64,000 nucleotides of DNA from JABDIP01 sp965250245 (GTDB lineage: Bacteria; Pseudomonadota; Alphaproteobacteria; DSM-16000; Inquilinaceae), in assembly GCA_965250245.1 (NCBI GenBank), contig OZ252296.1:4774001-4838000 (forward strand). The letters run 5' to 3'. Made by a program: the position numbers and the translations under genes. Below, one piece after another: positions 8,329-16,233 of this stretch (the first letter of the stretch is position 1; each line of letters begins with the position of its first letter). Below the pieces are notes generated by a model. The model was given only the letters and a program-made list of their open reading frames with translations. It had not been told where the DNA came from and made no database searches.

Positions 8329-8379
8329 CGCTCATCTCTCGCCCTGATCCGTGTCCGGCATCACCGTGCCGGGCGGCGG

Positions 8380-8745
8380 TCAGGCGGCTTGTTTCAGCGC
8401 GGCCTGGGCCTGATCGACCAAGGCCTTAAACGCATCCGGCTCACGCACCGCCAGATCGGACAGGACCTTGCGGTCCACCTCGATGCCGGCCAGCGACACG
8501 CCATGCATGAACTGCGAATAGGTCAGCCCGTGCTCGCGCACGCCGGCATTGATCCGCTGGATCCACAGCGCCCGGAACGACCGCTTGCGGTTGCGGCGGT
8601 CGCGATAGGCGTATTGCAACGCCTTCTCGACCCGCCGCGCGGCGGCCTTGAAGGTGTTGTTGGAACGGCCGCGATAGCCCTTGGCGAGCTTGACGACCTT
8701 CTTGTGGCGGGCGTGGTTGGTGACGCCCCGCTTGACTCGTGCCAT
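8380..8745 (-). CDS. rplT: 50S ribosomal protein L20
   Basis: 121 residues from ATG (CAT 8743-8745), close to the usual 117-120. The basic N-terminal extension MARVKRGVTNHARHKKVVK that threads into 23S rRNA is intact, and the globular domain contains LWIQRINAGVREHGLTYSQF. It is required early in 50S assembly. It follows rpmI by 16 bp. In other bacteria L20 represses this operon by binding the mRNA; no such structure is claimed here. Confidence 0.98.
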   Translation of the reverse strand: MARVKRGVTNHARHKKVVKLAKGYRGRSNNTFKAAARRVEKALQYAYRDRRNRKRSFRALWIQRINAGVREHGLTYSQFMHGVSLAGIEVDRKVLSDLAVREPDAFKALVDQAQAALKQAA

Positions 8746-8761
8746 GTCTTCGGCCCTCCCG

Positions 8762-8962
8762 CTAACCGTTCGGCAGCATGTTGCGCCGCACCTTGCGGGC
8801 GTCGGCATCGCACATGATCGAGGTGCCCTGGTTCCGCTCCTTCGCCCGCTTGGTCTTGCTGATCAGGCGGTGCCGGCGGTAGGCGGAATTGAACCGGACC
8901 TTGCCGGTCGCGGTCAGCCGGAAGCGCCGCTTGGCAGCGCTCTTCGTCTTCATCTTGGGCAT
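8762..8962 (-). CDS. rpmI: 50S ribosomal protein L35
   Basis: 66 residues from ATG (CAT 8960-8962). It begins MPKMKTKSAAKRRFRLTATG, the canonical L35 N-terminus, and is strongly basic. A frame extending to 8995 adds 11 residues not found in L35. It is the first gene of the rpmI-rplT-pheS-pheT unit, with a good promoter about 80 bp upstream. Confidence 0.97.
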   Translation of the reverse strand: MPKMKTKSAAKRRFRLTATGKVRFNSAYRRHRLISKTKRAKERNQGTSIMCDADARKVRRNMLPNG

Positions 8963-9042
8963 TTTCGCGTCCTTCGTGCTCTGGCGGCTGGGCATGCCCT
9001 ATGGGTCGCGTCGACCGGCCTCACCACCGATATGGAGCGCGG

Positions 9043-9071
9043 GTTATAGCGACGTGTCCGGGCAAGCGCAA
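9043..9071 (-). promoter_or_regulatory. Promoter of rpmI-rplT-pheST
   Basis: On the minus strand TTGCGC (9066-9071) and TATAAC (9043-9048) are 17 bp apart, a strong match to the alphaproteobacterial housekeeping promoter. The start of transcription would be near 9036, leaving a leader of about 70 nt before rpmI. It is the reason to treat rpmI as the first gene of this operon rather than being read from infC. Confidence 0.6.
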
Positions 9072-9114
9072 GGGCGCGGTGCACGGCCGGCCCGACGCCG
9101 GCAAAGCCGCGGCT

Positions 9115-9465
9115 TCAGCGGCAATGGGGACGGTAGCCGTGGGCCAGGTACGCCGTCCCGGGCGCCAGGGACGCCAGGAAGCAGACCGCGAGCCAGGTCA
9201 GGACGCTGCGATCCTCCCAAATGCTGACAATGAGCCTGCCGGGGCTGTCGGCCATGACATAGACGATAACCGGGAACGCCAGCGCGACGGTGGAGAAGAC
9301 CGAGCCGATGAGGATCGATGCCGCGAGGCCGTCGCTGGTCGATGAAATGTCGGCGGTGGGAGCGTTGAGAAGGGTCAGCAGGACGTGGACCAGGGCGACG
9401 AGCACCATGGAAAAAACCGCAGCAGACATGAATATGTCGAAAAACATGCCGTATCGCGTCGTCAT
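9115..9465 (-). CDS. Small hydrophobic membrane protein, hypothetical
   Basis: 116 residues from ATG (CAT 9463-9465). Three hydrophobic segments are visible near residues 10-32, 48-70 and 88-105, with short charged loops. No family was recognised. The ribosome binding site is weak (GGTGG directly upstream). It lies upstream of the rpmI promoter on the same strand, at the edge of the accessory block that separates rpmI from infC. Confidence 0.5.
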   Translation of the reverse strand: MTTRYGMFFDIFMSAAVFSMVLVALVHVLLTLLNAPTADISSTSDGLAASILIGSVFSTVALAFPVIVYVMADSPGRLIVSIWEDRSVLTWLAVCFLASLAPGTAYLAHGYRPHCR

Positions 9466-10202
9466 CCACCGTCAATTGCCGGCTTCCCCATCAGCCGGGA
9501 ACAAACAGGATACAAATTGAGGATTAACGCCTGGTTAGGCTCTGGTCGGTGCGCAGGTCGTTACAAAATATAACATTCCGGTACATATCGTTCACATAAC
9601 AGTACACAGACCAGATTGTTCATATGGTGAAACGCCAGCGTTCCCCGGCATCCATTGCGTGATTGAGTTCACGAAGAACTCGCCGCATTGACGTTTTTTT
9701 CTCATCTACCTGAATCTCTCCACCCATTTGTCGTCGCCGCGCTGGCGGCGGCACAAGACTGGCTGTCAGAAACAATCCTTTGACATCAAAGACATCTCTA
9801 TTTCTACGGTTCGGTACGGTTGTAAGGGGCCGCTACTTGAACAACAGCGATTGATTCGCCGAATATGGATTGGCGCGGTCGCGGCCGCGTCGATGAACCA
9901 TTTGTTCCGGCTCAAGCGCCGACCAGAGATCTTGCGGACCTTGGCCGCGTCGGTGCGGGATTCGGCCCCGCGACCAACCCTGCATGGTGGGCGACCACCA
10001 CCACTTTGAGCGAACCGCATCCGGCCCAGCCGCCGGCTGCGTGAGGAGTGCCTTCATGGATCCGGCGCCGGATTCGGGACGGTTGCAAGAAAGTCGGGTG
10101 CGTCCGGCGGCCTGCCGGATGGCGCCGCCGTGGGCAGCCGGACAGGGCCGTCAGCACGGCGACTACGGATAACTGGACAACGAACATAAGAAAGACCTCA
10201 CC
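9466..10202. other. 737-bp intergenic region, AT-rich in its left part
   Basis: From about 9480 to 9720 the sequence is clearly richer in A and T than the rest of the window; from 9880 it returns to the normal composition. Short open frames cross it on both strands (about 93 codons on plus from 9728, 84 codons on minus to 9766), but none has a ribosome binding site, a recognisable motif or convincing codon usage. It may hold promoters for the flanking genes or the remains of an inserted element. Nothing further can be supported. Confidence 0.5.
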
Positions 10203-10721
10203 ATGAGTCAGGCGCGCCCCGTCACCGCTCCTCACCCGGTCGACGTGCATGTTGGCCGCCGCCTTCGGGAAAGGCGGCTGAGAACGGGGAAATCACAGGA
10301 ACAGATCGCCGACGGCCTTGGTGTCAGCCTGGCGCAGTACCGCCGCTACGAGAACGGGACCAACCGGATGGCGGCCAGCCGCCTGCATGACGTCGCCCGG
10401 CTGGTCGGCGTCACCGTCACCTATCTCTTCGACGGCATGCCGGCCTCGATCGCACTGCGTCCGCCGGCCAACACACGCTCGCGCCGCGCCGCCTACACGG
10501 CGTCCGGCGGCCTGGTGCCGGCCGGCGAGAAGCGGCAGGACGAGCAGCTCACCGCCGATCTGGTCGACGCCTATCACCGGATCGAGACCAGAAGCGTCCG
10601 ACGCAAGCTGCTGGAGTTGATGCAGCGGCTCGGCGACATGTGCGCCGAGCTGGAGGCGCTGGAGCGCGCCGATCGCCAGGGCAAGCGATCGGTCAAGCCG
10701 CCAAGCGCCGATTGCGGCTAG
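10203..10721 (+). CDS. XRE-family helix-turn-helix regulator
   Basis: 172 residues from ATG 10203. The HTH domain spans about residues 13-75: VGRRLRERRLRTGKSQEQIA, then LGVSLAQYRRYENGTNRM and ASRLHDVARLVGV, ending in YLFDGMP. This arrangement is typical of a large alphaproteobacterial XRE group whose members often regulate cell-cycle, motility or stress genes. The C-terminal half is charged and helical, without a ligand domain. No operator was found. The neighbour lysE is convergent, 22 bp away. Confidence 0.85.
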   Translation: MSQARPVTAPHPVDVHVGRRLRERRLRTGKSQEQIADGLGVSLAQYRRYENGTNRMAASRLHDVARLVGVTVTYLFDGMPASIALRPPANTRSRRAAYTASGGLVPAGEKRQDEQLTADLVDAYHRIETRSVRRKLLELMQRLGDMCAELEALERADRQGKRSVKPPSADCG

Positions 10722-10743
10722 GGCCGGCGGCGGTCCCGCCAGC

Positions 10744-11355
10744 TCACCGGTCCGCCAGGGCCAGCCGCAGCCCGAGCGCGCCGAACGCGCCGGCGAAGCC
10801 GCGCCGCATCCACAGCATCACCCGCGGCCGGGAAATGACGTAGCGCCGGGTCGCCGAAGCGAAGGCGCCGTAGCCGACGAAGACGATGAAGGTCAGCGCC
10901 ATGAAGATGCCGGCCAGCCCCAGCATGTAGGACGTCGCGCCGGCGACTTCCGCCGGGACGAATTGCGGCAGGAAGGCCAGGAAGAACAGCGACAGCTTCG
11001 GGTTCAGGATGTTGAGCAGGAAGCCGTTGCGGATGATCCGGAGAGCGGAAACCGACCCGCCGCGCCCGGAGACCTGCAACGCCCCGCCATCCCGCAGAAT
11101 GCCCCACGCCATGTAGAGCAGGTAGGCGACCCCGAGATACTTCACCACCTGGAACGCCAGCGCGCTGGCATGCAGCAGCGCCGCCAGCCCGACCACGCTG
11201 GCCGCGATGTGCGGCACGATCCCCAACGTGCATCCAACAGCCGCCAGAACGCTGGCCCGCCAGCCGCTGCCAAGCCCGTAGGCGAGCGTGTAGAGCACGC
11301 CGGTGCCCGGCAGCAGGATCACGATGATCGATGTCGCGAGATATTCGATGGTCAC
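10744..11355 (-). CDS. LysE/RhtB-family amino-acid exporter
   Basis: 203 residues from GTG (CAC 11353-11355), preceded on the minus strand by GAGGGG at a good distance. Six hydrophobic segments and the family hallmarks are visible: PGTGVLYTLAYGLGSGWRAS near the N-terminus and NGFLLNILNPKLSLFFLAFLPQF in the middle. Members export amino acids or their analogues by proton antiport at the inner membrane. It is divergent from the TRAP operon across about 300 bp. Substrate cannot be read from the sequence. Confidence 0.88.
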   Translation of the reverse strand: MTIEYLATSIIVILLPGTGVLYTLAYGLGSGWRASVLAAVGCTLGIVPHIAASVVGLAALLHASALAFQVVKYLGVAYLLYMAWGILRDGGALQVSGRGGSVSALRIIRNGFLLNILNPKLSLFFLAFLPQFVPAEVAGATSYMLGLAGIFMALTFIVFVGYGAFASATRRYVISRPRVMLWMRRGFAGAFGALGLRLALADR

Positions 11356-11656
11356 CGGATCACCCCTCGGCCTGCGCATTGTCAGGAGTCGATTAGGCCA
11401 GAGTGACGGTCCTGCTGACAAGCGGCCAGGCCTGTCGACGTTCGATCGTGGCGACCTGGCTGGCCTGGTTGGTTGTCGTTCGGGGCGCGCCGACGCTAAG
11501 CTCGGTCGTGAGGTCGCCGAAGAGCGGCCAGCGATGGGAGGCCATGATGAACACCAGGTTCATCCCGCATGACCGGCGGCACATCGATCGTCCGATCTGC
11601 GCGGGGTGTCCCGCTACCAAATCCCGCGATCGTGCGCGGCCTACCGGGCGCACGCG
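11356..11656. other. Divergent intergenic region between lysE and the TRAP operon
   Basis: About 300 bp. It should contain the two divergent promoters, but no strong hexamer pair was found. A small open frame on the minus strand, roughly 11393-11560 with an ATG start, would give about 55 residues and end just upstream of lysE; it could be a short gene or chance. No repeat or palindrome was recognised. Confidence 0.4.
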
Positions 11657-13771
11657 ATGAGCGACGCGGCCGACGGCCGTGGGACACCATCGGCGGGGGC
11701 CCGATCGATCGACAACCGGATCGCCGAGATCGCCGCCGTCGGCTTCGCGGCGGTCATCCTCGTCTATGCGGCGTCCGGGCCGATTTCCGAATTCGTGCGG
11801 TGGTTCATCGAAGCGACCACAGACGGTTTCGATGCCCTGTCTCGCCGGGACCAGCGCATGCTGCTTCTCAGCCACTGGCTCGGCGGCAGCTATCGCGCCT
11901 TCGAGCAGTCCCTGCTCCTGCCGACCGGCCTCATCCTCGGGTTGCCGATCCTGTTCGCCTTCGTCATCTCGCTGATCACGCTCCACAAGGGGCGGCGCGG
12001 ACGCTGGCTGAACCAGGCGCTGACGATTGTGGCCGTCGCCGCCTTCATCTCCTGGATCGTGAAGCTGTTCGCCACCGATGCCGGCGCCCTGCCGTCGGCC
12101 CAACCCCTGGACTTCGTGATGTTCCCGGTGGCCACGGCGATCACCCTCTATCTGACCTGGCGTCTGTTCGGCGGCTTCGTGGTGGGGTTTTGCCTGTTCT
12201 GGATCGCCTATTTCTTCCTGCGCGGCGCCCTGCCGGACTGGACCGGCATTTTCGCCGGTTCCGATGCGACGATCGCCCAGAACCTGCGCGCCATGGTGCT
12301 GAACTTCTGGGCCCAGACCGGCGGCATGTTCGGCCAGCCGCTGCAGGTGGTCTCGGGCAATGTGCTGATCTTCATCGTCTTTGGAGCTGTCATGATGGCG
12401 TCGGGCGCCGGCGACCTCTTGATGAAGATCGCCAACCGGTTGACCGGCGGCCTCACCGGCGGGGCAGCCCATGCGGCCGTCGCCAGCTCGGCGCTGTTCG
12501 GCACGCTTTCCGGGGCCGCGATCTCCAACGTCGTGTCCACCGGGGTCATGACGATTCCCGTGATCAAGAAATCCGGGTTCCGTCCGGCCTTTGCCGGCGC
12601 GGTGGAGGCGGCGGCATCGACCGGAGGCCAGGTCATGCCGCCGGTGATGGGCGTGGTGGCCTTCTTCGTCGCCGGCCAGATCGGGCTCGAGTACCGCTAC
12701 ATCGTCGTCGCGGCGATCCTCCCGGCGATCTTCTACTACTTCGGTACCTTCCTGACGGTCTATTTCGAGGCGCGCCGCGAGGGGATCGGCACCCTGCCTG
12801 TCGAGGCGCGCCCGCCGCTGACCCGGTCCGACTGGGTGCGATGCCTGGTCTTCGTGATCCCGCTCGGCGTGCTGACCTATTTCCTGTTCACCCAGCCCTC
12901 GGTGCCCAAGGCCGGTTTCTACGGCTTCGCCGCCGCCTTCCTGGCGTCTCTGGCGCTGTTCCCCGAATTCCGGTCCGCCACCCGGATCTGGGCCGCGTTC
13001 GTGAGCGCCGGCCGCATGGCGGCCTCGATCGTCGTGATCGTCACGGCCATCGGGCTCATCGTCGGGCTGATTCAGGTCTCCGGTTTCTCGGGCCGGCTGG
13101 CGCTTCTGCTGACGCAGCTGGCGAGCGGGCCCTTGGTCGTGGTGCTCATCGTGGTCGCGCTGGGGTCCATCGTGCTGGGCATGGGCCTGCCGCCCGGGGC
13201 GACCTACTTCATCATCGTGATCGCGCTCAGCTCCGGCATCGAGGCCGTCGGCGTGCCGGCGCTGACGCTGCACCTGTTCGTGGTCTTCTTCGCCGTGATG
13301 TCGACCGTCACGCCGCCGGTGGCGCTGGCGGCCTTTGCGGCCGCCCCGATTGCCGGCGCCGATCCGATCCGCACCGGGTTCGAGGCGGCCCGCCTGGGCG
13401 TGGCGGGGTTCCTGATCCCCTTCGTGTTCGTGTTCCATCCCGCCGTGCTGTACAAGCTCCACATCCTGTTCGTGTGGCTCGGCGGCGAGGCGCCGAACAA
13501 TCCGGCGCTGCCGGCCAGCGCCGCGATCGGCTGGGGCGGCTTCCTGTGGATCATTCTGGCCTTCGCGGTGGCCATGTGGAGCATTGCCTCGGCGCTTGCC
13601 GGCCACGACCGGCATCGGATCGGGCCGGCCGGGCGCATCGCGCGCGTCGCCTTCGGTCTGATGGCGCTGGCACCGCAGATGACCGTCGCAGTACCGGCGT
13701 TGGGCGCGGCTCTGCTGCTGATCGCCGTGCATCGGTCGCCCTTGCGGGACCGCCTGGTGCCGGAAGGCTGA
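11657..13771 (+). CDS. TRAP transporter permease, fused 4TM/12TM subunits (TAXI type)
   Basis: About 704 residues from ATG 11657. A four-helix N-terminal DctQ-like part is fused to a DctM-like part with about 14 more hydrophobic segments. The conserved DctM stretch is at GAAHAAVASSALFGTLSGAA, followed by GGQVMPPVMGVVAFFVAGQ and a second repeat around GMGLPPGATYFIIVIALS and TPPVALAAFAAAPIAG. Such fusions work with a TAXI-type periplasmic receptor, encoded next at 13817. Uptake is driven by a sodium or proton gradient. The substrate is likely a dicarboxylate or similar acid but is not determined. Confidence 0.93.
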   Translation: MSDAADGRGTPSAGARSIDNRIAEIAAVGFAAVILVYAASGPISEFVRWFIEATTDGFDALSRRDQRMLLLSHWLGGSYRAFEQSLLLPTGLILGLPILFAFVISLITLHKGRRGRWLNQALTIVAVAAFISWIVKLFATDAGALPSAQPLDFVMFPVATAITLYLTWRLFGGFVVGFCLFWIAYFFLRGALPDWTGIFAGSDATIAQNLRAMVLNFWAQTGGMFGQPLQVVSGNVLIFIVFGAVMMASGAGDLLMKIANRLTGGLTGGAAHAAVASSALFGTLSGAAISNVVSTGVMTIPVIKKSGFRPAFAGAVEAAASTGGQVMPPVMGVVAFFVAGQIGLEYRYIVVAAILPAIFYYFGTFLTVYFEARREGIGTLPVEARPPLTRSDWVRCLVFVIPLGVLTYFLFTQPSVPKAGFYGFAAAFLASLALFPEFRSATRIWAAFVSAGRMAASIVVIVTAIGLIVGLIQVSGFSGRLALLLTQLASGPLVVVLIVVALGSIVLGMGLPPGATYFIIVIALSSGIEAVGVPALTLHLFVVFFAVMSTVTPPVALAAFAAAPIAGADPIRTGFEAARLGVAGFLIPFVFVFHPAVLYKLHILFVWLGGEAPNNPALPASAAIGWGGFLWIILAFAVAMWSIASALAGHDRHRIGPAGRIARVAFGLMALAPQMTVAVPALGAALLLIAVHRSPLRDRLVPEG

Positions 13772-13816
13772 AGACGCGACCAGTCATGTAGGCCAATCAT
13801 GTAGGGAGGAACGATC

Positions 13817-14791
13817 GTGAGACTCATCATCCTGGCGGCGTCGATCGCCGCATTCGTCGGCGGCACGGCGGCCGCCCAGGATCAGACGCTGAAGATGCAG
13901 ACGATCGCGCCGAGCCTGGGCCAGGCCATCACCATGGCGACGTTCGCCAATGTGGTGACCGACAAGCTCGACGGCGTCGCCATCGAGGTCGCCGGCGGCG
14001 GCGCGGCAACGCTGCACATGCTCGAGGTGGGGCGCGGCAATCTCGATATGTCGATGGTGTCGCCGACCATCCACATCCTGATGACCAATGGCCGGGCGAT
14101 GTACGCGAACGAGCCCGACGCGCCGGCTCTCGCGCCGAACGTCCAGCTTCTGATGTGGTTCCCCTACGGCCAGTACCATTTCGCCGTGCGGGGCGACAGC
14201 GACATCGAAGTGCTCGACGATATCGAGGGCGCGACCGTATTCCTCGGACCCCAGGGCGGCGGGGCCTACAACGCCGCGAAGGGTTGGATCGAGGCCACGA
14301 CCGGGCTCGTCGCGGGCGAGGACTACGACGCGATCACGGCCAACTGGCAGACCGGCTACCAGGCCTTTCTCGACGACAAGATCGACATGTACGTCAACGG
14401 CTGCCTCGACCCCTGCCAGCAGTTCATCCGCTTCACCGAGACCGAGACCGTGCGGTTCATCGGACCGGAAAGCCACGAAGGCGAAGCGGTCGACGCCTTC
14501 CTCGGCCAGTTCCGGCAGCGCGCGGAAATCCCGGCCGGGCTGTATGAAAACCAGCTCAACGCGGCACCGGTGATGTCGAACGACACCTCCGTCGGCATCG
14601 GCGTGCGGGCCGACCTCGATGAGGACCTCGTCTACCGGATGACCAAGGCGTTCTGGGAGAACCTGGACAGCATCACGAGCGACGCACCCTGGGCCAAGGC
14701 CCTGGACCCCGCCTACGCGGCGGCCAAGCGCGGGACCATGGAGCTGCACCCCGGCGCGGCACGCTATTACAGGGAAATCGGCGTGCTGTGA
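13817..14791 (+). CDS. TAXI-family TRAP transporter solute receptor
   Basis: 324 residues from GTG 13817 with GGGAGGA at 13804-13810. A Sec signal peptide covers about residues 1-20, with cleavage after AAA. The mature protein shows the TAXI hallmarks ATLHMLEVGRGNLDMSMVS, a GGGAYNAAKGW loop, and a C-terminal ELHPGAARYYREIG end. It binds the solute in the periplasm and delivers it to the fused permease 46 bp upstream. A CLDPCQQF pair of cysteines may form a disulfide. A stem-loop follows the stop. Confidence 0.93.
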   Translation: MRLIILAASIAAFVGGTAAAQDQTLKMQTIAPSLGQAITMATFANVVTDKLDGVAIEVAGGGAATLHMLEVGRGNLDMSMVSPTIHILMTNGRAMYANEPDAPALAPNVQLLMWFPYGQYHFAVRGDSDIEVLDDIEGATVFLGPQGGGAYNAAKGWIEATTGLVAGEDYDAITANWQTGYQAFLDDKIDMYVNGCLDPCQQFIRFTETETVRFIGPESHEGEAVDAFLGQFRQRAEIPAGLYENQLNAAPVMSNDTSVGIGVRADLDEDLVYRMTKAFWENLDSITSDAPWAKALDPAYAAAKRGTMELHPGAARYYREIGVL

Positions 14792-14797
14792 CTGGCC

Positions 14798-14821
14798 GGC
14801 CCGGCGCAGTAGCGCCGGGCC
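14798..14821 (+). terminator. Stem-loop after the TRAP operon
   Basis: GGCCCGGCGC (14798-14807) pairs perfectly with GCGCCGGGCC (14812-14821) around an AGTA loop. It begins 6 bp after the receptor stop codon. There is no T-run, so termination may need Rho, or the hairpin may protect the mRNA 3' end. Confidence 0.6.
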
Positions 14822-14882
14822 GTCACCCGCCGTCGTTGCCGATTTTCATCATGTCCGGTGCTGTCAGGGCCATGCCCCGGAA

Positions 14883-14947
14883 TACGTTTTACTGTAAACG
14901 TAATCTCAGTGGCCCAAAGTGCAGCGCACTCGAGAGTGCATATGCAA
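14883..14947. promoter_or_regulatory. Palindromes upstream of the AT-rich amidase gene
   Basis: TACGTTT (14883-14889) and AAACGTA (14896-14902) are a perfect inverted repeat with a 6-bp spacer. Further on, GCACT and AGTGC (around 14926-14939) form a small hairpin, and AGTGCATATGCAA at 14935-14947 matches the MarR operator GTGCATATGCAC in 11 of 12 bases. All lie 75-140 bp before the amidase start in AT-rich DNA. They are possible operators; no binding protein is known. Confidence 0.4.
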
Positions 14948-15024
14948 AAGCCATATGAATTTCTAGATAATACTTTGTGCAATCTGGCCGAAAACTGAAA
15001 TCTATAGATTGATGGAGCGTGTTG

Positions 15025-16062
15025 ATGCCATCCACGGAACAAAATGACAACAAAGAAAACGCGAAAACTCACATCACGTCGAGGACCACTATTATTGTGG
15101 GAATCCTGACACTGATTGGCACCATGGTTGGGTCCGGTTTTGGTTATCTGTCCACGATTGATCGCGTTGCAGCGGAAAGAGACACCCAACTAAGCCTTCA
15201 GAGACAACGGTTTGAGCATGAATTCAATATGAATGAGCGTGAGCTTACTAGCGAGGCAATCTTTAAGGTGCTTGAGGGCGATGCGAACGAAGAAGAGCAG
15301 CGCAGAATATTGCGTTCTTATGCGGAAATTGGCATCATAACTGGAGACATTGGCGAAAAACTCTTAGCCTTACCGGACGAAAGCTTTCCGACAATTGCAA
15401 GATTGGACACAGATATCCCCCGTTTCTTGTTATCGTCAGAGCCTGCTCGCGAGAATTTTGAGTTTTCGATACAGGAGGACCGGTTAGTCGACGGAAGTGG
15501 TAGCATTCAGTTCTTAGAGTCCCCAAATAGAGGTGAAATGATCGACCCAACTTTGATAATTGTTCACTACACTTCAAGCTCGACGATCGAATCAACTAGA
15601 AGGGCGTTATCAGATCCTTCGCGTAAGATTTCTGCACATTTATTGATCGGCAGATCTGGAGAGATTGTTCAGCTCGTTAGATTCAACCACTCGGCATTTC
15701 ATGCGGGAAGGAGCCGGTGGGGAGATTTGGAAGGGCTGAATAGACACTCGATCGGTATAGAACTGATCAACGCTGGGACGGTAGAGGGTACGCCTGGCAA
15801 CTGGAAAACTTGGTTTGGTGCTGTTGTTCCAGACGAATTTGTTGTGACATTACCCGATTCAAATGGCGAGCCACGTACATGGGTCCGCTATACCGAGGTC
15901 CAACTACGTACACTTGAAGAAGTTGTTAAAGCTATTGGTGATCACTACGCCAGCATTACGACCTTACTGGGGCATTCGGATGTTAGTCCCGGACGACACA
16001 TTGATCCTGGCCCCCACGCGGAGCTAGACGAGATGGCGTTGCGGCTTGGCATGCGACCGTAG
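15025..16062 (+). CDS. Membrane-anchored N-acetylmuramoyl-L-alanine amidase (AmpD/PGRP-like)
   Basis: About 345 residues from ATG 15025, seven bases after GGAG at 15014; GTG 15019 is an alternative. Residues about 20-45 form one transmembrane anchor, followed by a helical segment (about 50-110) and an amidase domain from about 175. The domain shows LIIVHYTSSSTIE with the first zinc His, AFHAGRSRW, HSIGIELIN, then LLGHSDVSPGRHIDPGPH with the remaining zinc ligands. It should cleave the amide between muramic acid and L-Ala. The gene is strikingly AT-rich compared with its neighbours and uses different codons, a sign of transfer. No phage genes surround it. Confidence 0.85.
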   Translation: MPSTEQNDNKENAKTHITSRTTIIVGILTLIGTMVGSGFGYLSTIDRVAAERDTQLSLQRQRFEHEFNMNERELTSEAIFKVLEGDANEEEQRRILRSYAEIGIITGDIGEKLLALPDESFPTIARLDTDIPRFLLSSEPARENFEFSIQEDRLVDGSGSIQFLESPNRGEMIDPTLIIVHYTSSSTIESTRRALSDPSRKISAHLLIGRSGEIVQLVRFNHSAFHAGRSRWGDLEGLNRHSIGIELINAGTVEGTPGNWKTWFGAVVPDEFVVTLPDSNGEPRTWVRYTEVQLRTLEEVVKAIGDHYASITTLLGHSDVSPGRHIDPGPHAELDEMALRLGMRP

Positions 16063-16233
16063 AAAATGGTGTTGGAATTGACGATTAGTCGCTCTGACGT
16101 TGGCGGGGACCGAGCTGACCCTCGGCTAGATGTGCTCCGCGTATTCTCGATTCCTTCATGTCGTCCTCGGGGCTTGGTCCGGAGGCACAAGCGCGAGCAG
16201 GTAGTTGAGTGGTGGCCGGATCGGCCGCCCCGC
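16063..16233. other. Intergenic region between the amidase and infC
   Basis: About 170 bp that separates convergent genes and marks the return from AT-rich to normal composition near 16130. On the minus strand a short GGCCG/CGGCC hairpin lies just after the infC stop but lacks a T-run. Nothing else is recognised. Confidence 0.35.

Noticed and set aside
8238..8379. Phe-rich leader peptide (pheM-like) upstream of pheS
   Set aside because: All frames on the minus strand in the gap were read; none has a cluster of Phe codons after a start.
9728..10009. Possible 93-residue protein in the gap before the XRE gene
   Set aside because: No ribosome binding site, no motif, composition changes along the frame, and an equally long frame exists on the other strand.
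11393..13732. Very long open frame (about 780 codons) antisense to the TRAP permease
   Set aside because: Its product is dominated by Arg, Gly, His, Asp and Gln as expected for the mirror of a GC-rich membrane protein gene. It has no motif, and the TRAP frame is clearly real.
15025..16062. Phage endolysin within a prophage
   Set aside because: The amidase has a membrane anchor and there are no holin, structural, integrase or repressor genes next to it; the XRE gene 4 kb away is of a chromosomal type.
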